Part shown: positions 19,124 to 30,439 of the stretch, in pieces
How positions within the stretch are numbered: the first letter of the stretch is position 1
Layout of the letters: every line of letters begins with the position of its first letter
Source of the DNA: Nematopogon swammerdamellus
Lineage: Eukaryota; Arthropoda; Insecta; Lepidoptera; Adelidae
Assembly: GCA_946902875.1 (NCBI GenBank)
Contig: OX336348.1
Location: 14,843,741-14,907,740, forward strand
Direction of reading: 5' to 3'
Length of the DNA: 64,000 bases
Program-made: the position numbers and the translations under genes
The notes under the pieces: model-generated
Database searches by the model: none
Told to the model about the DNA's origin: nothing
The model's input: only the letters and a program-made list of their open reading frames with translations

Positions 19124-19260
19124 ATAGGATAGGATAGGATAGGACAGGACAGGACAGGACAGGACAGGACAGGACAGGGCAGGACAGGACAGGACAGGAC
19201 AGGACAGGACAGGACAGGACAGGACAGGACAGGACAGGACAGGACAGGACAGGACAGGAT
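19124..19260 (-). repeat. Pentamer satellite AGGAT/AGGAC
   Basis: Begins as AGGAT for about five units, then AGGAC with a single AGGGC. First of two satellite blocks in copy L. Confidence 0.9.
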
Positions 19261-19611
19261 AAAAAGTTCAAAAGTTCAAAAAGATTATTATATATTTTGC
19301 ATTACAATGTAAAAGCAATAGCTATCGCCCAAACTGGCCTTGCGGCTGCTTCATGAGCAACAGATATATAAGTACTAATTTATTCCTATATTGTTTGTTT
19401 GTTTTGTTTTTTTATTATCATTCGTAGGCAAATAAATTTTGCACTTGAATTCGTTATCTTTCGAAATGTAACAACAATGAAAAACAAACACAATGGAAAC
19501 CATGACAAACAATGACAAGGGCTGTGCAGAACCAGATAAAAGACAACAACAAGCTATCTTATGCTTATAGACTACTACTGCACTTACCTAATACTACTAC
19601 TATCTACTTAA
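19261..19611. repeat. About 350-bp direct duplication, first copy
   Basis: AAAAGTTCAAAAGTTCAAAA through TACTACTATCTACTTAAA. Repeated nearly exactly at 19936-20287, with the second satellite block between. The sister copy at 35970-41484 has it once, so the duplication is specific to copy L. Confidence 0.9.
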
Positions 19612-19935
19612 AGGGCAGGGCAGGGCAGGGCAGGGCAGGGCAGGGCAGGGCAGGGCAGGGCAGGGCAGGGCAGGGCAGGGCAGGGCAGGGCAGGGCAGGG
19701 CAGGGCAGGACAGGGCAGGGCAGGACAGGACAGGACAGGACAGGACAGGACAGGACAGGGCAGGGCAGGGCAGGGCAGGGCAGGGCAGGGCAGGGCAGGG
19801 CAGGGCAGGGCAGGGCAGGGCAGGGCAGGGCAGGGCAGGGCAGGGCAGGGCAGGGCAGGGCAGGGCAGGGCAGGGCAGGGCAGGGCAGGGCAGGACAGGA
19901 CAGGACAGGACAGGACAGGACAGGACAGGATAGGA
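19612..19935 (-). repeat. Pentamer satellite AGGGC with AGGAC blocks
   Basis: Mostly GGGCA/AGGGC with internal (19706-19757) and terminal AGGAC blocks. Open in many frames (AGQGR, PALPC repeats), none of which is a credible gene. Confidence 0.95.
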
Positions 19936-21260
19936 TAAAAAGTTCAAAAGTTCAAAAAGTTTATTATATATTTTGCATTACAATGTAAAAGCAATAGCTA
20001 TCGCCCAAACTGGCCTTGCGGCTGCTTCATGAGCAACAGATATATAAGTACTAATTTATTCCTATATTGTTTGTTTGTTTTGTTTTTTTATTATCATTCG
20101 TAGGCAAATAAATTTTGCACTTGAATTCGTTATCTTTCGAAATGTAACAACAATGAAAAACAAACACAATGGAAACAATGACAAACAATGACAAGGGCTG
20201 TGCAGAACCAGATAAAAGACAACAACAAGCTATCTTATGCTTATAGACTACTACTGCACTTACCTAATACTACTACTATCTACTTAAATTAGCGTTAATA
20301 AACTTGTCAATGTAATTTTTAAAACATGGTACAATAGCATCAATAGAATTGTCAATATCCCTATCCTAAATCACAGATAAGCTGCGTTAAAAATAAAATA
20401 ATTTGATACAATAACATTAGTCAAAGATAAATAATAGTCAAGGAATATAATAATAATAATTAATTTAGCATCAATAGATTTGTCCCTAATTAAAGTAGCG
20501 TCAATAGACTTGTCAATGAAATATTTAAAACATGGAACAATTGTATCAAGATAATTGTCAATTGTCATTGTTTATACAAAGATTTATACATTACTAAAAT
20601 GAATGTTTGTTAAACTATCTACTAGCACAAAAAGTCGTCTATGCAACATTAATAAACCCAACACTAAACCATCATTGATACATGAAACTTAACTTAAATA
20701 TTTACTACAATGAATGTTTGCTAATCTATCTACTAGCACAAAAAGTCGTCTATACACATTAATAAACACAACACTAAACCGTCATTTACACATGAAATTT
20801 AACAACTCTCTGAGTACCCTCACTTTCATGAATATCTTCACATCACAAATATCGAATTGCTGTTGCTAGGTCCATTTGTCGGCGACCGTCAAAGAATGGC
20901 AGATCACCACAGATCAGGCACTAGGCACTTCTTCCCATTCCCTCTCTTTCCTAATATGTATATGTACACATGTGTGACACTATATGTAGGTATATGTATT
21001 TGTATTTGTTATATATATATATTATAGGTATATATATGTATATATATAGATAGATATATATAATTTTATTCTTCCGGATTTCTTCGGAGTCGTCGGCGAT
21101 TGTACTCGCCGGTCTGCCACCCGTCCTCGCTCGAGTGCCTCCCAAGATAGAAGACGGGCCCACCGATCAGTCTTGAGTTACATAATATTATTAACTCATA
21201 TTTACTACACTCAGAAATTTGGTCATTATTAATATATAGATATATATAGATATATAGATA
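19936..21260 (-). other. Cargo segment 1 of copy L
   Basis: Non-coding. Includes the second copy of the 350-bp duplication; repeats of CGTCAATAGA-CTTGTCAATG type at 20287-20560; a duplicated 55-base block (ATGAATGTTTGTTAAACTATCTA and kin) at 20600-20660 and 20711-20770; and a TA-rich microsatellite 20953-21062. On the minus strand 21160-21066 reads GPSSILGGTRARTGGRPAST and ends in AATAAAAT: probably the extreme 3' end of a captured retrotransposon ORF. Confidence 0.55.
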
Positions 21261-21424
21261 GGAGTCGAGAAGGTTTAAGCTGGAAACTCATTGGGCCGAC
21301 GCACACGTCTGCGACGTCCGCGTACGTGGGCGTGTGTGAACACACTACGCCGACGCGGACGTTCGTCCGTGTGGCACGTCAGTCTGGTGTTAGTTTTCGT
21401 ACAGAGCGCACGCACCTCAGCGCA

Positions 21425-21685
21425 CCATTGTCGAGAACACAACCGAGGCTGCTATGCGACTATCTCACATCCAGTACGGTGGTATCAACCCAGTCGGCTA
21501 CAATTTGAGCCTACCACCTAGTAAGTGACAAGGGAAGGGACCTACAGTTTTACACCGCTTCTGCATGTAAATTTTTTCGTCAGAAAGAACTCATTGCTGC
21601 ACGCCGACCGGATTCGAACCTCGGATCTCTCGCAAGAGAAGCCGACGACGCAACACCCAGACCACTCGGCCATCCGCCGCGAGAT
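21425..21685 (-). mobile_element. tRNA-derived SINE in copy L cargo
   Basis: On the minus strand the head reads GGATGGCCGAGTGGTCTGGG (A box) and GAGGTTCGAATCCGGTCGGC (B box), followed by AAATTTACATGCAGAAG, GTAAAACTGTAGGTCCCTTC and a GGTGGTAGGCTCAAATTG body. The same SINE is at 38875-39135 in copy R and a relative is at 51697-52075. It carries internal RNA polymerase III promoter boxes but is not a functional tRNA gene: the acceptor stem and CCA-adjacent region do not close. Confidence 0.8.
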
Positions 21686-21739
21686 ATATAATATTATATT
21701 TGTTATAATAATAATTGTTTTGGAGCAATAAAGAAATTC

Positions 21740-22207
21740 TATCTATCTATAATTTATATCCCAAGACTGTCTATCACCTTAGTGCCATGGACTAAGGGTA
21801 GTTCTTTGATGTGGGACGCCACTTTTGTTCTCACATTGGCTCCAAGTCACGTTAGGACATCTTCAAGAGCGGCTGGCGCGGCCGAGGCTGGGGCGGAGAG
21901 CCTCAAACGCAGCAAATATAGACATATAATTCAAGATTTCCAATTTGTTGAGTTTGCGATTGAAACCCTCGGTCCGTGGAGCAGTGAAGCCAAAAGAGGC
22001 TTGAGCTGGTTGACGCAACTGGTGTCCCGCCATCAAGGGCTTATGTACTTCATTCAAAGGGTAAGCCTTGCCATCCAGCGGGGTAATGCCGCAAGTGCTC
22101 TAAGAACATTTGAAAATGCCCGTTTTGATAGTTATTTTAATGTTTGTTAGGTAGGTTTAATTCTTTAGTTCTTAATATTACTTTTTTATTTTTATGAAAT
22201 AAATAGA
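21740..22207 (+). pseudogene. Captured non-LTR retrotransposon ORF2 C-terminus (copy L)
   Basis: Frame VPWTKGSSLMWDATFVLTLAPSH ... YRHIIQDFQF, IETLGPWSSEAKRGL, and QRVSLAIQRGNAASALRTFE, ending with TAG at 22148-22150, then a short 3' UTR with AATAAATAG. This resembles the C-terminal domain found after RT in some animal LINE ORF2 proteins. The RT is absent. The same fragment occurs inverted at 38335-38800 in copy R, where the frame is shorter because of differences near the end. Confidence 0.65.
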
Positions 22208-22229
22208 TTGAGTAAACGATATATTCTAT

Positions 22230-22480
22230 CGAAGAAAGGAAGTCTTTAAGGGCGAGGCCCGAAGGCGGAAGAGGGTTTTTGGTTTACCTGAACGCAGCTC
22301 GGCCTTCGGCCTCGCACTTAGTTCCTTCCTTTCTTCCAGAAGGTTTATCGTCTTCCTGAACGCAGCTCGGCCTTCGGCCTCGCCCTTACTTACTTCCTTT
22401 ATTTGAGAAAGGTTTATCGTTTACCTGAAAGTAGCTCGGCCTTCCGCCTCGCCCTTAGTTACTTACATTCTTCTTTGGAA
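22230..22480 (-). repeat. Worn 68-bp repeat units
   Basis: Three to four diverged reverse units around GCTCGGCCTTCGGCCTCGC, followed by CACGTGAGCGGAGCCGCGGG. Confidence 0.75.
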
Positions 22481-22573
22481 TACGAATTTCACGTGAGCGG
22501 AGCCGCGGGCTCAGCTAGTTACTAATACAGAAAGTTTGACAAATTGAATAATATTACATTTAATCTAATAGGT

Positions 22574-22712
22574 ACGAACGACAGCACTCATTTCTCACAC
22601 TTCAGGAACCCTGTCAAAATAAAATATTTGATTATTTGTATAATTTTTTAGGGGTAATGAGTGAATGTTAATTTGACAAGGTTCCTAAAGTGTGAGAAAT
22701 GAGAGCAATCGT
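22574..22712. repeat. MITE-like hairpin in cargo
   Basis: CAGCACTCATTTCTCACACTTC with the inverse AAGTGTGAGAAATGAGAGCA; arms of about 40 bases with few mismatches around an AT-rich centre. A reverse copy lies at 37850-37980. Confidence 0.7.
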
Positions 22713-22744
22713 GTGTACTTCATTTCCACATGTTTTTTTTTTAT

Positions 22745-23150
22745 GGCAACTGACACTGTGCCCGTGTGGGTCGGTACCTACTTAGAAAAAATAGCTCCAC
22801 TGCATCTACGTCTACATCTATCTATTTACATATATCTGCGATGCTTCCTGTCGCTATGGAATCAACGCGTCTTGCCCGTATCGCGAACTTGGACACACTG
22901 ACGCGCAAATGCGTGTGGCGTAGAAACTCACTAGCCACACGCGTACGCACACGTGGGCCACCTCCCTCCACTCGCTGACGTCGCTGACGAAAATCTGGGA
23001 ACAGGGCAACGGCGTCGCGTGTGTCGCGTAGCGTAGGGTGGCGTGGTCGCAATGAAACTGCGTGCTGCACTCTTCCATATAAAATGTATGGAGACCGACG
23101 CGCCCAGATACGCGTGCGTAGCGTACGTGGGCCCAATGAGTTTCTAGCTT
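22745..23150. repeat. CpG-rich MITE-like segment in cargo
   Basis: CpG-dense block whose ends share AAGCTAGAAACTCATTGGGC (23150 inward) and TAGAAACTCACTAGCCACAC inside, with GCGTACGTGGG motifs. A related block is at 21270-21420 (GGAAACTCATTGGGCCGACG). Frames across it differ in the two copies and look non-coding. Confidence 0.55.
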
Positions 23151-23690
23151 AATCGTATTCCTGAACGCAGCTCGGCCTTCGGCCTCGCCCATAGTTACTT
23201 ACTGTCTTCGAGAAGGTTTATCGTCTTCTTGAACGCAGCTCGGCCTTCGGCCTCGCCCATAGTTACTTACTGTTTTCGAGAAGGTTATTTGTCTACCAGA
23301 ACGTAGCTCGGCCTTCGGCCTCGCCCATAGTTACTTACTGTCTTCGAGAAGGTTATTCGTCTTACTGAACGCAGCTCGGCCTTCGGCCTCGCCCATAGTT
23401 ACTTACTGTCTTCGAGAAGGTTATTCGTCTTCCTGAACGCAGCTCGGCCTTCGGCCTCGCCCATAGTTACTTAATGTCTTCGAGAAGGTTATTTGTCTAC
23501 CTGAACGTAGCTCGGCCTTCGGCCTCGCCCATAGTTACTTACTGTCTTCGAGAAGGTTATTCGTCTTCCTGAACGCAGCTCGGCCTTCGGCCTCGCCCAT
23601 AGTTACTTACTGTCTTCGAGAAGGTTTATGGTCTTCTTGACCGCAGCTCGGCCTTCGGCCTCGCCCTCAGTTACTTACTTATTCGAGAAG
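23150..23690 (-). repeat. 68-bp tandem repeats of copy L (about 8 units)
   Basis: Reverse orientation, same unit as 5343-6770. Copy R has only about 5-6 units at 37017-37400. Confidence 0.9.
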
Positions 23691-25097
23691 TTTTATTTAT
23701 GTAATATTACTAAAAAGAATGAAATAAAAAATAAAGTTTAAAAAACTGTAACCCGACTATGGAAAAAAGTAACTATAATTAAAAAAACTAAAAAAAGTTT
23801 CAAAACCTATACCATAAATAAAATAAACTAAAAAGTAAGAAACAAGATATTTGGGCGCCATGGCAGTGCTTCCCTTCGGACGTTGCTATCATCGTCTTAT
23901 TGGGTAAGAGCAGTCTTTTGATTTTCCTGTTTATTTAGTTTTATTGAAGTCTTCTGGCAGTTTCACATTAATAACGTTATAATTAAATTGAAATGCCGTA
24001 GTCGTGCGTTGTCAGCTATATAAAAAAATTATCTACTTAACTTTAAATATACGAAAATACTTTTCTTTAGGTTTCCGTATCCCGTACGGATTATATTTAA
24101 TATTATATTTAAGCCTACGCCGTCTGTCTGTCTGTCCGTCCGTCTGTCTGTCCTACTGCTGTATCTTTGGACAGTTGAAATTTTCACAGAATTATGTGTT
24201 ATTTACCTACTACTACTGAGTAACCCTAATGAATAAATGAAAGGTTATAGGATTATATTATTGTGGCCGATTGCTGTTGTATGAGTCGAGGCAAAATATT
24301 ATCTTTACCTCCCTCCCTCATTCCCTCTTCCCCTCCATCACTCCCTCACTCCCTCACTCCCTCTCTTCCACTTCCTCAGCATGATCGCAAAATTAACAAC
24401 GAGATGCCGTCAATCAAGCATAATTTTTTTTTATAACTGACAACGCACGACTACGGCATTTCAATTTAATTATAACGTTATTAATGTGAAACTGCCAGAA
24501 GACTTCAATAAAACTAAATAAACAGGAAAATCAAAAGATTGCTCTTACCCAATAAGACGATGATAGCAACGTCCGAAGGGAAGCACTGCCATGGCGCCCA
24601 AATATCTTGTTTCTTACTTTTTAGTTTATTTTATTTATGGTAAAGGTTTTGAAACTTTTTTTACCCGACTATGGCAGAGCCAAAAAGGAGGGTAATGTGG
24701 TTGGCAGTCTATGTGGCTGGGTATGTACGGATGTTCCACCGTAACTGCTAAACTACTCATTCGATTTTGATGATCGTGGTGTCAATCGATTTGTTATGAT
24801 GGTCCCCTTGTCATGGGGTACCAATTTTTTCCATAAATAAAAAATGGCGGCCGTGGGACCCCATATTGTCACACTTTACAAAAATATTTTCTTCAAACCC
24901 CACCGAGTGGGGTATCATTGTCAAGAGCTTCTAAAGGCGATTTCAAAAATATAAGACACTTAATGGTTTAAACCAAAATGAATGAAATAAAAAATTATAA
25001 GCCCAACCGTGGTTCGGATTCCACGTAAAACTGTAGGTCCCTTCAGATTCAAATTCAGATATTTATTTTGCCATATTTATTATTCCCTTCTTACCTT

Positions 25098-25755
25098 ATA
25101 GGATAGGATAGGATAGGATAGCATAGGATAGGATAGGATAGGATAGGATAGGATAGGATAGGATAGGTGAGGATAGGATAGGATAGGATAGGATAGGATA
25201 GGATAAGATAGGATAGGATAGGATAGGATAGGATAGGATAGGATAGGATAGGATAGGATAGGATAGGATAGGATAGGATAGGATAGGATAGGATAGGATA
25301 GGATAGGATAGGATAGGATAGGATAGGATAGGATAGGATAGGATAGGATAGGATAGGATAGGATAGGATAGGATAGGATAGGATAGGATAGGATAGGATA
25401 GGATAGGATAGGATAGGATAGGATAGGATAGGATAGGATAGGATAGGATAGGATAGCATAGGATAGCATAGGATAGCATAGGATAGGATAGGATAGGATA
25501 GGATAGGATAGGATAGGATAGGATAGGATAGGATAGGATAGGATAGGATAGGATAGGATAGGATAGGATAGGATAGGATAGGATAGGATAGGATAGGATA
25601 GGATAGGATAGGATAGGATAGGATAGGATAGGATAGGATAGGATAGGATAGGATAGGATAGGATAGGATAGGATAGGATAGGATAGGATAGGATAGGATA
25701 GGATAGGAAAGGATAGGGTAGGATAGGATAGGATAGGATAGGATAGAATAGGATA
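25098..25755 (-). repeat. Pentamer satellite (GGATA)n of element M
   Basis: About 130 units of AGGAT, with three GCATA variants together at 25455-25478, a GGTGA at about 25165 and a GGAAA near 25707. The mirror satellite in element N has the corresponding variants. Confidence 0.95.
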
Positions 25756-25756
25756 A

Positions 25757-27190
25757 AGTCTTCGAGAAGGTTTATCGTCTTCTTGAACGCAGCTCGGCCT
25801 TCGGCCTCGCCCATAGTTACTTACTGTCTTCGAGAAGGTTATTTGTCTACCTGAACGCAGCTCGGCTTTTGGCCTCGCCCATAGTTACTTACTGCCTTCG
25901 AGAAGGTTTATCGACTTCCTGAACGCAGCTCGGCCTTCGGCCTCGCCCATAGTTACTTACTGTCTTCGAGAAGGTTTATCGTCTTCTTTAACGCAGCTCG
26001 GCCTTCGGCCTCACCCATAGTTACTAACTGTCTTCGAGAAGGTTATTTGTCTACCTGAACGCAGCTCGGCCTTCGGCCTCGCCTATAGTTACTTACTGTC
26101 TTCGAGAAGGTTTATCGACTTCCTGAAAGCAGCTCGGCCTTCGGCCTCGCTCATAGTTACTTACTGTCTTCGAGCAGGTTTATCGTCTTCCTGAACGCAG
26201 CTCGGCCTTCGGCCTCACCCATAGTTACTTACTGTCTTCGAGAAGGTTATTTGTCTACCTGAACGTAGCTCGGCCTTCGGCCTAGCCCATAGTTACTTAC
26301 TGTCTTAGAGCATGTTTATCGTCTTCCTGAACGCAGCTCGGCCTTCGGCCTCGCCCATAGTTACTTACTGTCTTCGAGAAGGTTATTCGTCTTCCTGAAC
26401 GCAGCTCGGCCTTCGGCCTCGACCATAGTTAATTACTGTCTTCGAGAAGGTTTATCGACTTCCTGAACGCAGCTCGGCCTTCGGCCTCGCCCATAGTTAC
26501 TTACTGTCTTCGAGAAGGTTTATCGTCTTCTTGAACGCAGCTCGGCCTTCGGCCTCGCCCATAGTTACTTACTCTCTTCGAGAAGGTTTATCGTCTTCCT
26601 GAACGCAGCTCGGCCTTCGGCCTCACCCATAGTTACTTACTGTCTTCGAGAAGGTTTATCGTCTTCCTGAACGCAGCTCGGCCTTCGGCCTCGCCCATAG
26701 TTACTCACTGTCTTCGAGAAGGTTTATGGTCTTCTTGAACGCAGCTCGGCCTTCGGCCTCGCCCATGGTTACTTACTGTCTTCGAGAAGGTTTATCGTCT
26801 TCCTGAACGCAGCTCGGCCTTCGACCTCGCCCATAGTTACTTACTGTCTTCGAGAACGTTTGTCGTCTTCTTGAACGCAGCTCGGCCTTCGGCCTCGCCC
26901 ATAGTTACTTACTGTCTTCGAGAAGGTTTATCGTCTTCTTGAACGCAGCTCGGCCTTCGGCCTCGCCCATGGTTACTTACTGTCTTCGAGAAGGTTTATC
27001 GTCTTCCTGAACGCAGCTCGGCCTTCGGCCTCGCCCACAGTTACTTACTCTCTTCGAGAAGGTTATTCGTCTTCCTGAACGCAGCTCGGCCTTCGGCCTC
27101 ACCCATAGTTACTTACTGTCTTCGAGAAGGTTTATGGTATTCTTAACCGCAGCTCGGCCTTCGGCCTCGCCCTCAGTTACTTACTTATTC
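25757..27190 (-). repeat. 68-bp tandem repeats of element M (about 21 units)
   Basis: Reverse array. Unit-by-unit variants match those in element N at 28325-29752 read in the opposite direction, with small differences. Confidence 0.9.
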
Positions 27191-27274
27191 GAGGAGTTTT
27201 ATTTATGTAATATTACTAAAAATAATGAAATAAAAAATAAAGTTTAAAAAACTGTAACCCGACTATGGAAAAAA

Positions 27275-28278
27275 AATAAAGTTTAAAAAACTGTAACCCG
27301 ACTATGGAAAAAAGGAACTATTATTAAAAAAACTAAAAAAGTTTCAAAACCTTTACCATAAATAAAATAAACTAAAAAGTAAGAAACAAGATATTTGGGA
27401 GCCATGGCAGTGCTTCCTTCGGACGTTGCTATCATCGTCTTATTGGGTAAGAGCAGTCTTTTGATTTTCCTGTTTATTTAGTTTTATTGAAGTCTTCTGG
27501 CAGTTTCACATTAATAACGTTATAATTAAATTGAAATGCCGTAGTCGTGCGTTGTCAGCTATAAAAAAAATTATGCTTGATTGACGGCATCTCGTTGTTA
27601 ATTTTGCGATCATGCTGAGGAAGGGGAAGAGAGGGAGTGAGGGAGTGAGGGAGTGATGGAGGGGTAGAGGGAATGAGGGAGGGAGGTAAAGATAATATTT
27701 TGCCTCGACTCATACAACAGCAATCGGCCACAATAATATAATCCTATAACCTTTCATTTATTCATTAGAGTTACTCAGTAGTAGTAGATAAATAACAAAT
27801 AATTCTGTAAAAATTTCAACTGTCTACCTATTACGGTTCCAAAGATACAGCAGTAGGACGGACAGACGGACGGACAGACAGACAGACGGAGTAGGCTTAA
27901 ATATAATATTAAATATAATCCGTACGGGATACGGAAACCTAAAGAAAAGTATTTTCGTATATTTAAAGTTAAGTAGATAATTTTTTTTATAGCTGACAAC
28001 GCACGACTACGGCATTTCAATTTAATTATAACGTTATTAATGTGAAACTGCCAGAAGACTTCAATAAAACTAAATAAACAGGAAAATCAAAAGACTGCTC
28101 TTACCCAATAAGACGATGATAGCAACGTCCGAAGGAAGCACTGCCATGGCTCCCAAATATCTTGTTTCTTACTTTTTAGTTTATTTTATTTATGGTAAAG
28201 GTTTTGAAACTTTTTTAGTTTTTTTAATAATAGTTCCTTTTTTCCATAGTCGGGTTACAGTTTTTTAAACTTTATTTT
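27275..28278. repeat. Central palindrome of element N
   Basis: Arms of about 290 bases (27275-27568 and 27980-28278) around a 410-base loop with GGGAGTGAGGGAGTGAGGGA and GGACAGACGGACGGACAGAC simple repeats. Same structure at 4293-5297, 35970-36965 and, split, at 23730-24662 and 30881-31843. In copies L and R and part of M the loop is inverted relative to the arms. Confidence 0.85.
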
Positions 28279-28324
28279 TTATTTCATTATTTTTAGTAAT
28301 ATTACATAAATAAAACTCCTCGAA

Positions 28325-29752
28325 TAAGTAAGTAACTGAGGGCGAGGCCGAAGGCCGAGCTGCGGTTAAGAATACCATAAACCTTCTCGAAGACAGTAAG
28401 TAACTATGGGTGAGGCCGAAGGCCGAGCTGCGTTCAGGAAGACGAATAACCTTCTCGAAGAGAGTAAGTAACTGTGGGCGAGGCCGAAGGCCGAGCTGCG
28501 TTCAGGAAGACGATAAACCTTCTCGAAGACAGTAAGTAACCATGGGCGAGGCCGAAGGCCGAGCTGCGTTCAAGAAGACGATAAACCTTCTCGAAGACAG
28601 TAAGTAACTATGGGCGAGGCCGAAGGCCGAGCTGCGTTCAAGAAGACGACAAACGTTCTCGAAGACAGTAAGTAACTATGGGCGAGGTCGAAGGCCGAGC
28701 TGCGTTCAGGAAGACGATAAACCTTCTCGAAGACAGTAAGTAACCATGGGCGAGGCCGAAGGCCGAGCTGCGTTCAAGAAGACCATAAACCTTCTCGAAG
28801 ACAGTGAGTAACTATGGGCGAGGCCGAAGGCCGAGCTGCGTTCAGGAAGACGATAAACCTTCTCGAAGACAGTAAGTAACTATGGGTGAGGCCGAAGGCC
28901 GAGCTGCGTTCAGGAAGACGATAAACCTTCTCGAAGAGAGTAAGTAACTATGGGCGAGGCCGAAGGCCGAGCTGCGTTCAAGAAGACGATAAACCTTCTC
29001 GAAGACAGTAAGTAACTATGGGCGAGGCCGAAGGCCGAGCTGCGTTCAGGAAGTCGATAAACCTTCTCGAAGACAGTAATTAACTATGGTCGAGGCCGAA
29101 GGCCGAGCTGCGTTCAGGAAGACGAATAACCTTCTCGAAGACAGTAAGTAACTATGGGCGAGGCCGAAGGCCGAGCTGCGTTCAGGAAGACGATAAACAT
29201 GCTCTAAGACAGTAAGTAACTATGGGCTAGGCCGAAGGCCGAGCTACGTTCAGGTAGACAAATAACCTTCTCGAAGACAGTAAGTAACTATGGGTGAGGC
29301 CGAAGGCCGAGCTGCGTTCAGGAAGACGATAAACCTGCTCGAAGACAGTAAGTAACTATGAGCGAGGCCGAAGGCCGAGCTGCTTTCAGGAAGTCGATAA
29401 ACCTTCTCGAAGACAGTAAGTAACTATAGGCGAGGCCGAAGGCCGAGCTGCGTTCAGGTAGACAAATAACCTTCTCGAAGACAGTTAGTAACTATGGGTG
29501 AGGCCGAAGGCCGAGCTGCGTTAAAGAAGACGATAAACCTTCTCGAAGACAGTAAGTAACTATGGGCGAGGCCGAAGGCCGAGCTGCGTTCAGGAAGTCG
29601 ATAAACCTTCTCGAAGGCAGTAAGTAACTATGGGCGAGGCCAAAAGCCGAGCTGCGTTCAGGTAGACAAATAACCTTCTCGAAGACAGTAAGTAACTATG
29701 GGCGAGGCCGAAGGCCGAGCTGCGTTCAAGAAGACGATAAACCTTCTCGAAG
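28325..29752 (+). repeat. 68-bp tandem repeats of element N (about 21 units)
   Basis: Forward array, same unit and similar variant order as A1 (5343-6770), so A1, M and N descend from one recent source. Confidence 0.9.
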
Positions 29753-29756
29753 ACTT

Positions 29757-30439
29757 TATCCTATTCTATCCTATCCTATCCTATCCTATCCTACCCTATC
29801 CTTTCCTATCCTATCCTATCCTATCCTATCCTATCCTATCCTATCCTATCCTATCCTATCCTATCCTATCCTATCCTATCCTATCCTATCCTATCCTATC
29901 CTATCCTATCCTATCCTATCCTATCCTATCCTATCCTATCCTATCCTATCCTATCCTATCCTATCCTATCCTATCCTATCCTATCCTATCCTATCCTATC
30001 CTATCCTATCCTATCCTATCCTATCCTATCCTATCCTATCCTATGCTATCCTATGCTATCCTATGCTATCCTATCCTATCCTATCCTATCCTATCCTATC
30101 CTATCCTATCCTATCCTATCCTATCCTATCCTATCCTATCCTATCCTATCCTATCCTATCCTATCCTATCCTATCCTATCCTATCCTATCCTATCCTATC
30201 CTATCCTATCCTATCCTATCCTATCCTATCCTATCCTATCCTATCCTATCCTATCCTATCCTATCCTATCCTATCCTATCCTATCCTATCCTATCCTATC
30301 CTATGCTATCCTATCCTATCCTATCCTATCTTATCCTATCCTATCCTATCCTATCCTATCCTATCCTCACCTATCCTATCCTATCCTATCCTATCCTATC
30401 CTATCCTATCCTATGCTATCCTATCCTATCCTATCCTAT
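29757..30439 (+). repeat. Pentamer satellite (TATCC)n of element N
   Basis: About 136 units; ATGCT variants at 30040-30065, 30302 and 30413, one TTATC and one CACCT unit. Confidence 0.95.

Noticed and set aside
19512..19988. AGQGR and PALPC frames over AGGGC arrays (also 40575-40892)
   Set aside because: Low-complexity pentamer translation on both strands, not genes.
22822..23192. 104-112 residue frames in the CpG-rich cargo block (also 37363-37733)
   Set aside because: Present in two overlapping frames, begin inside 68-bp repeats, no recognisable motif.
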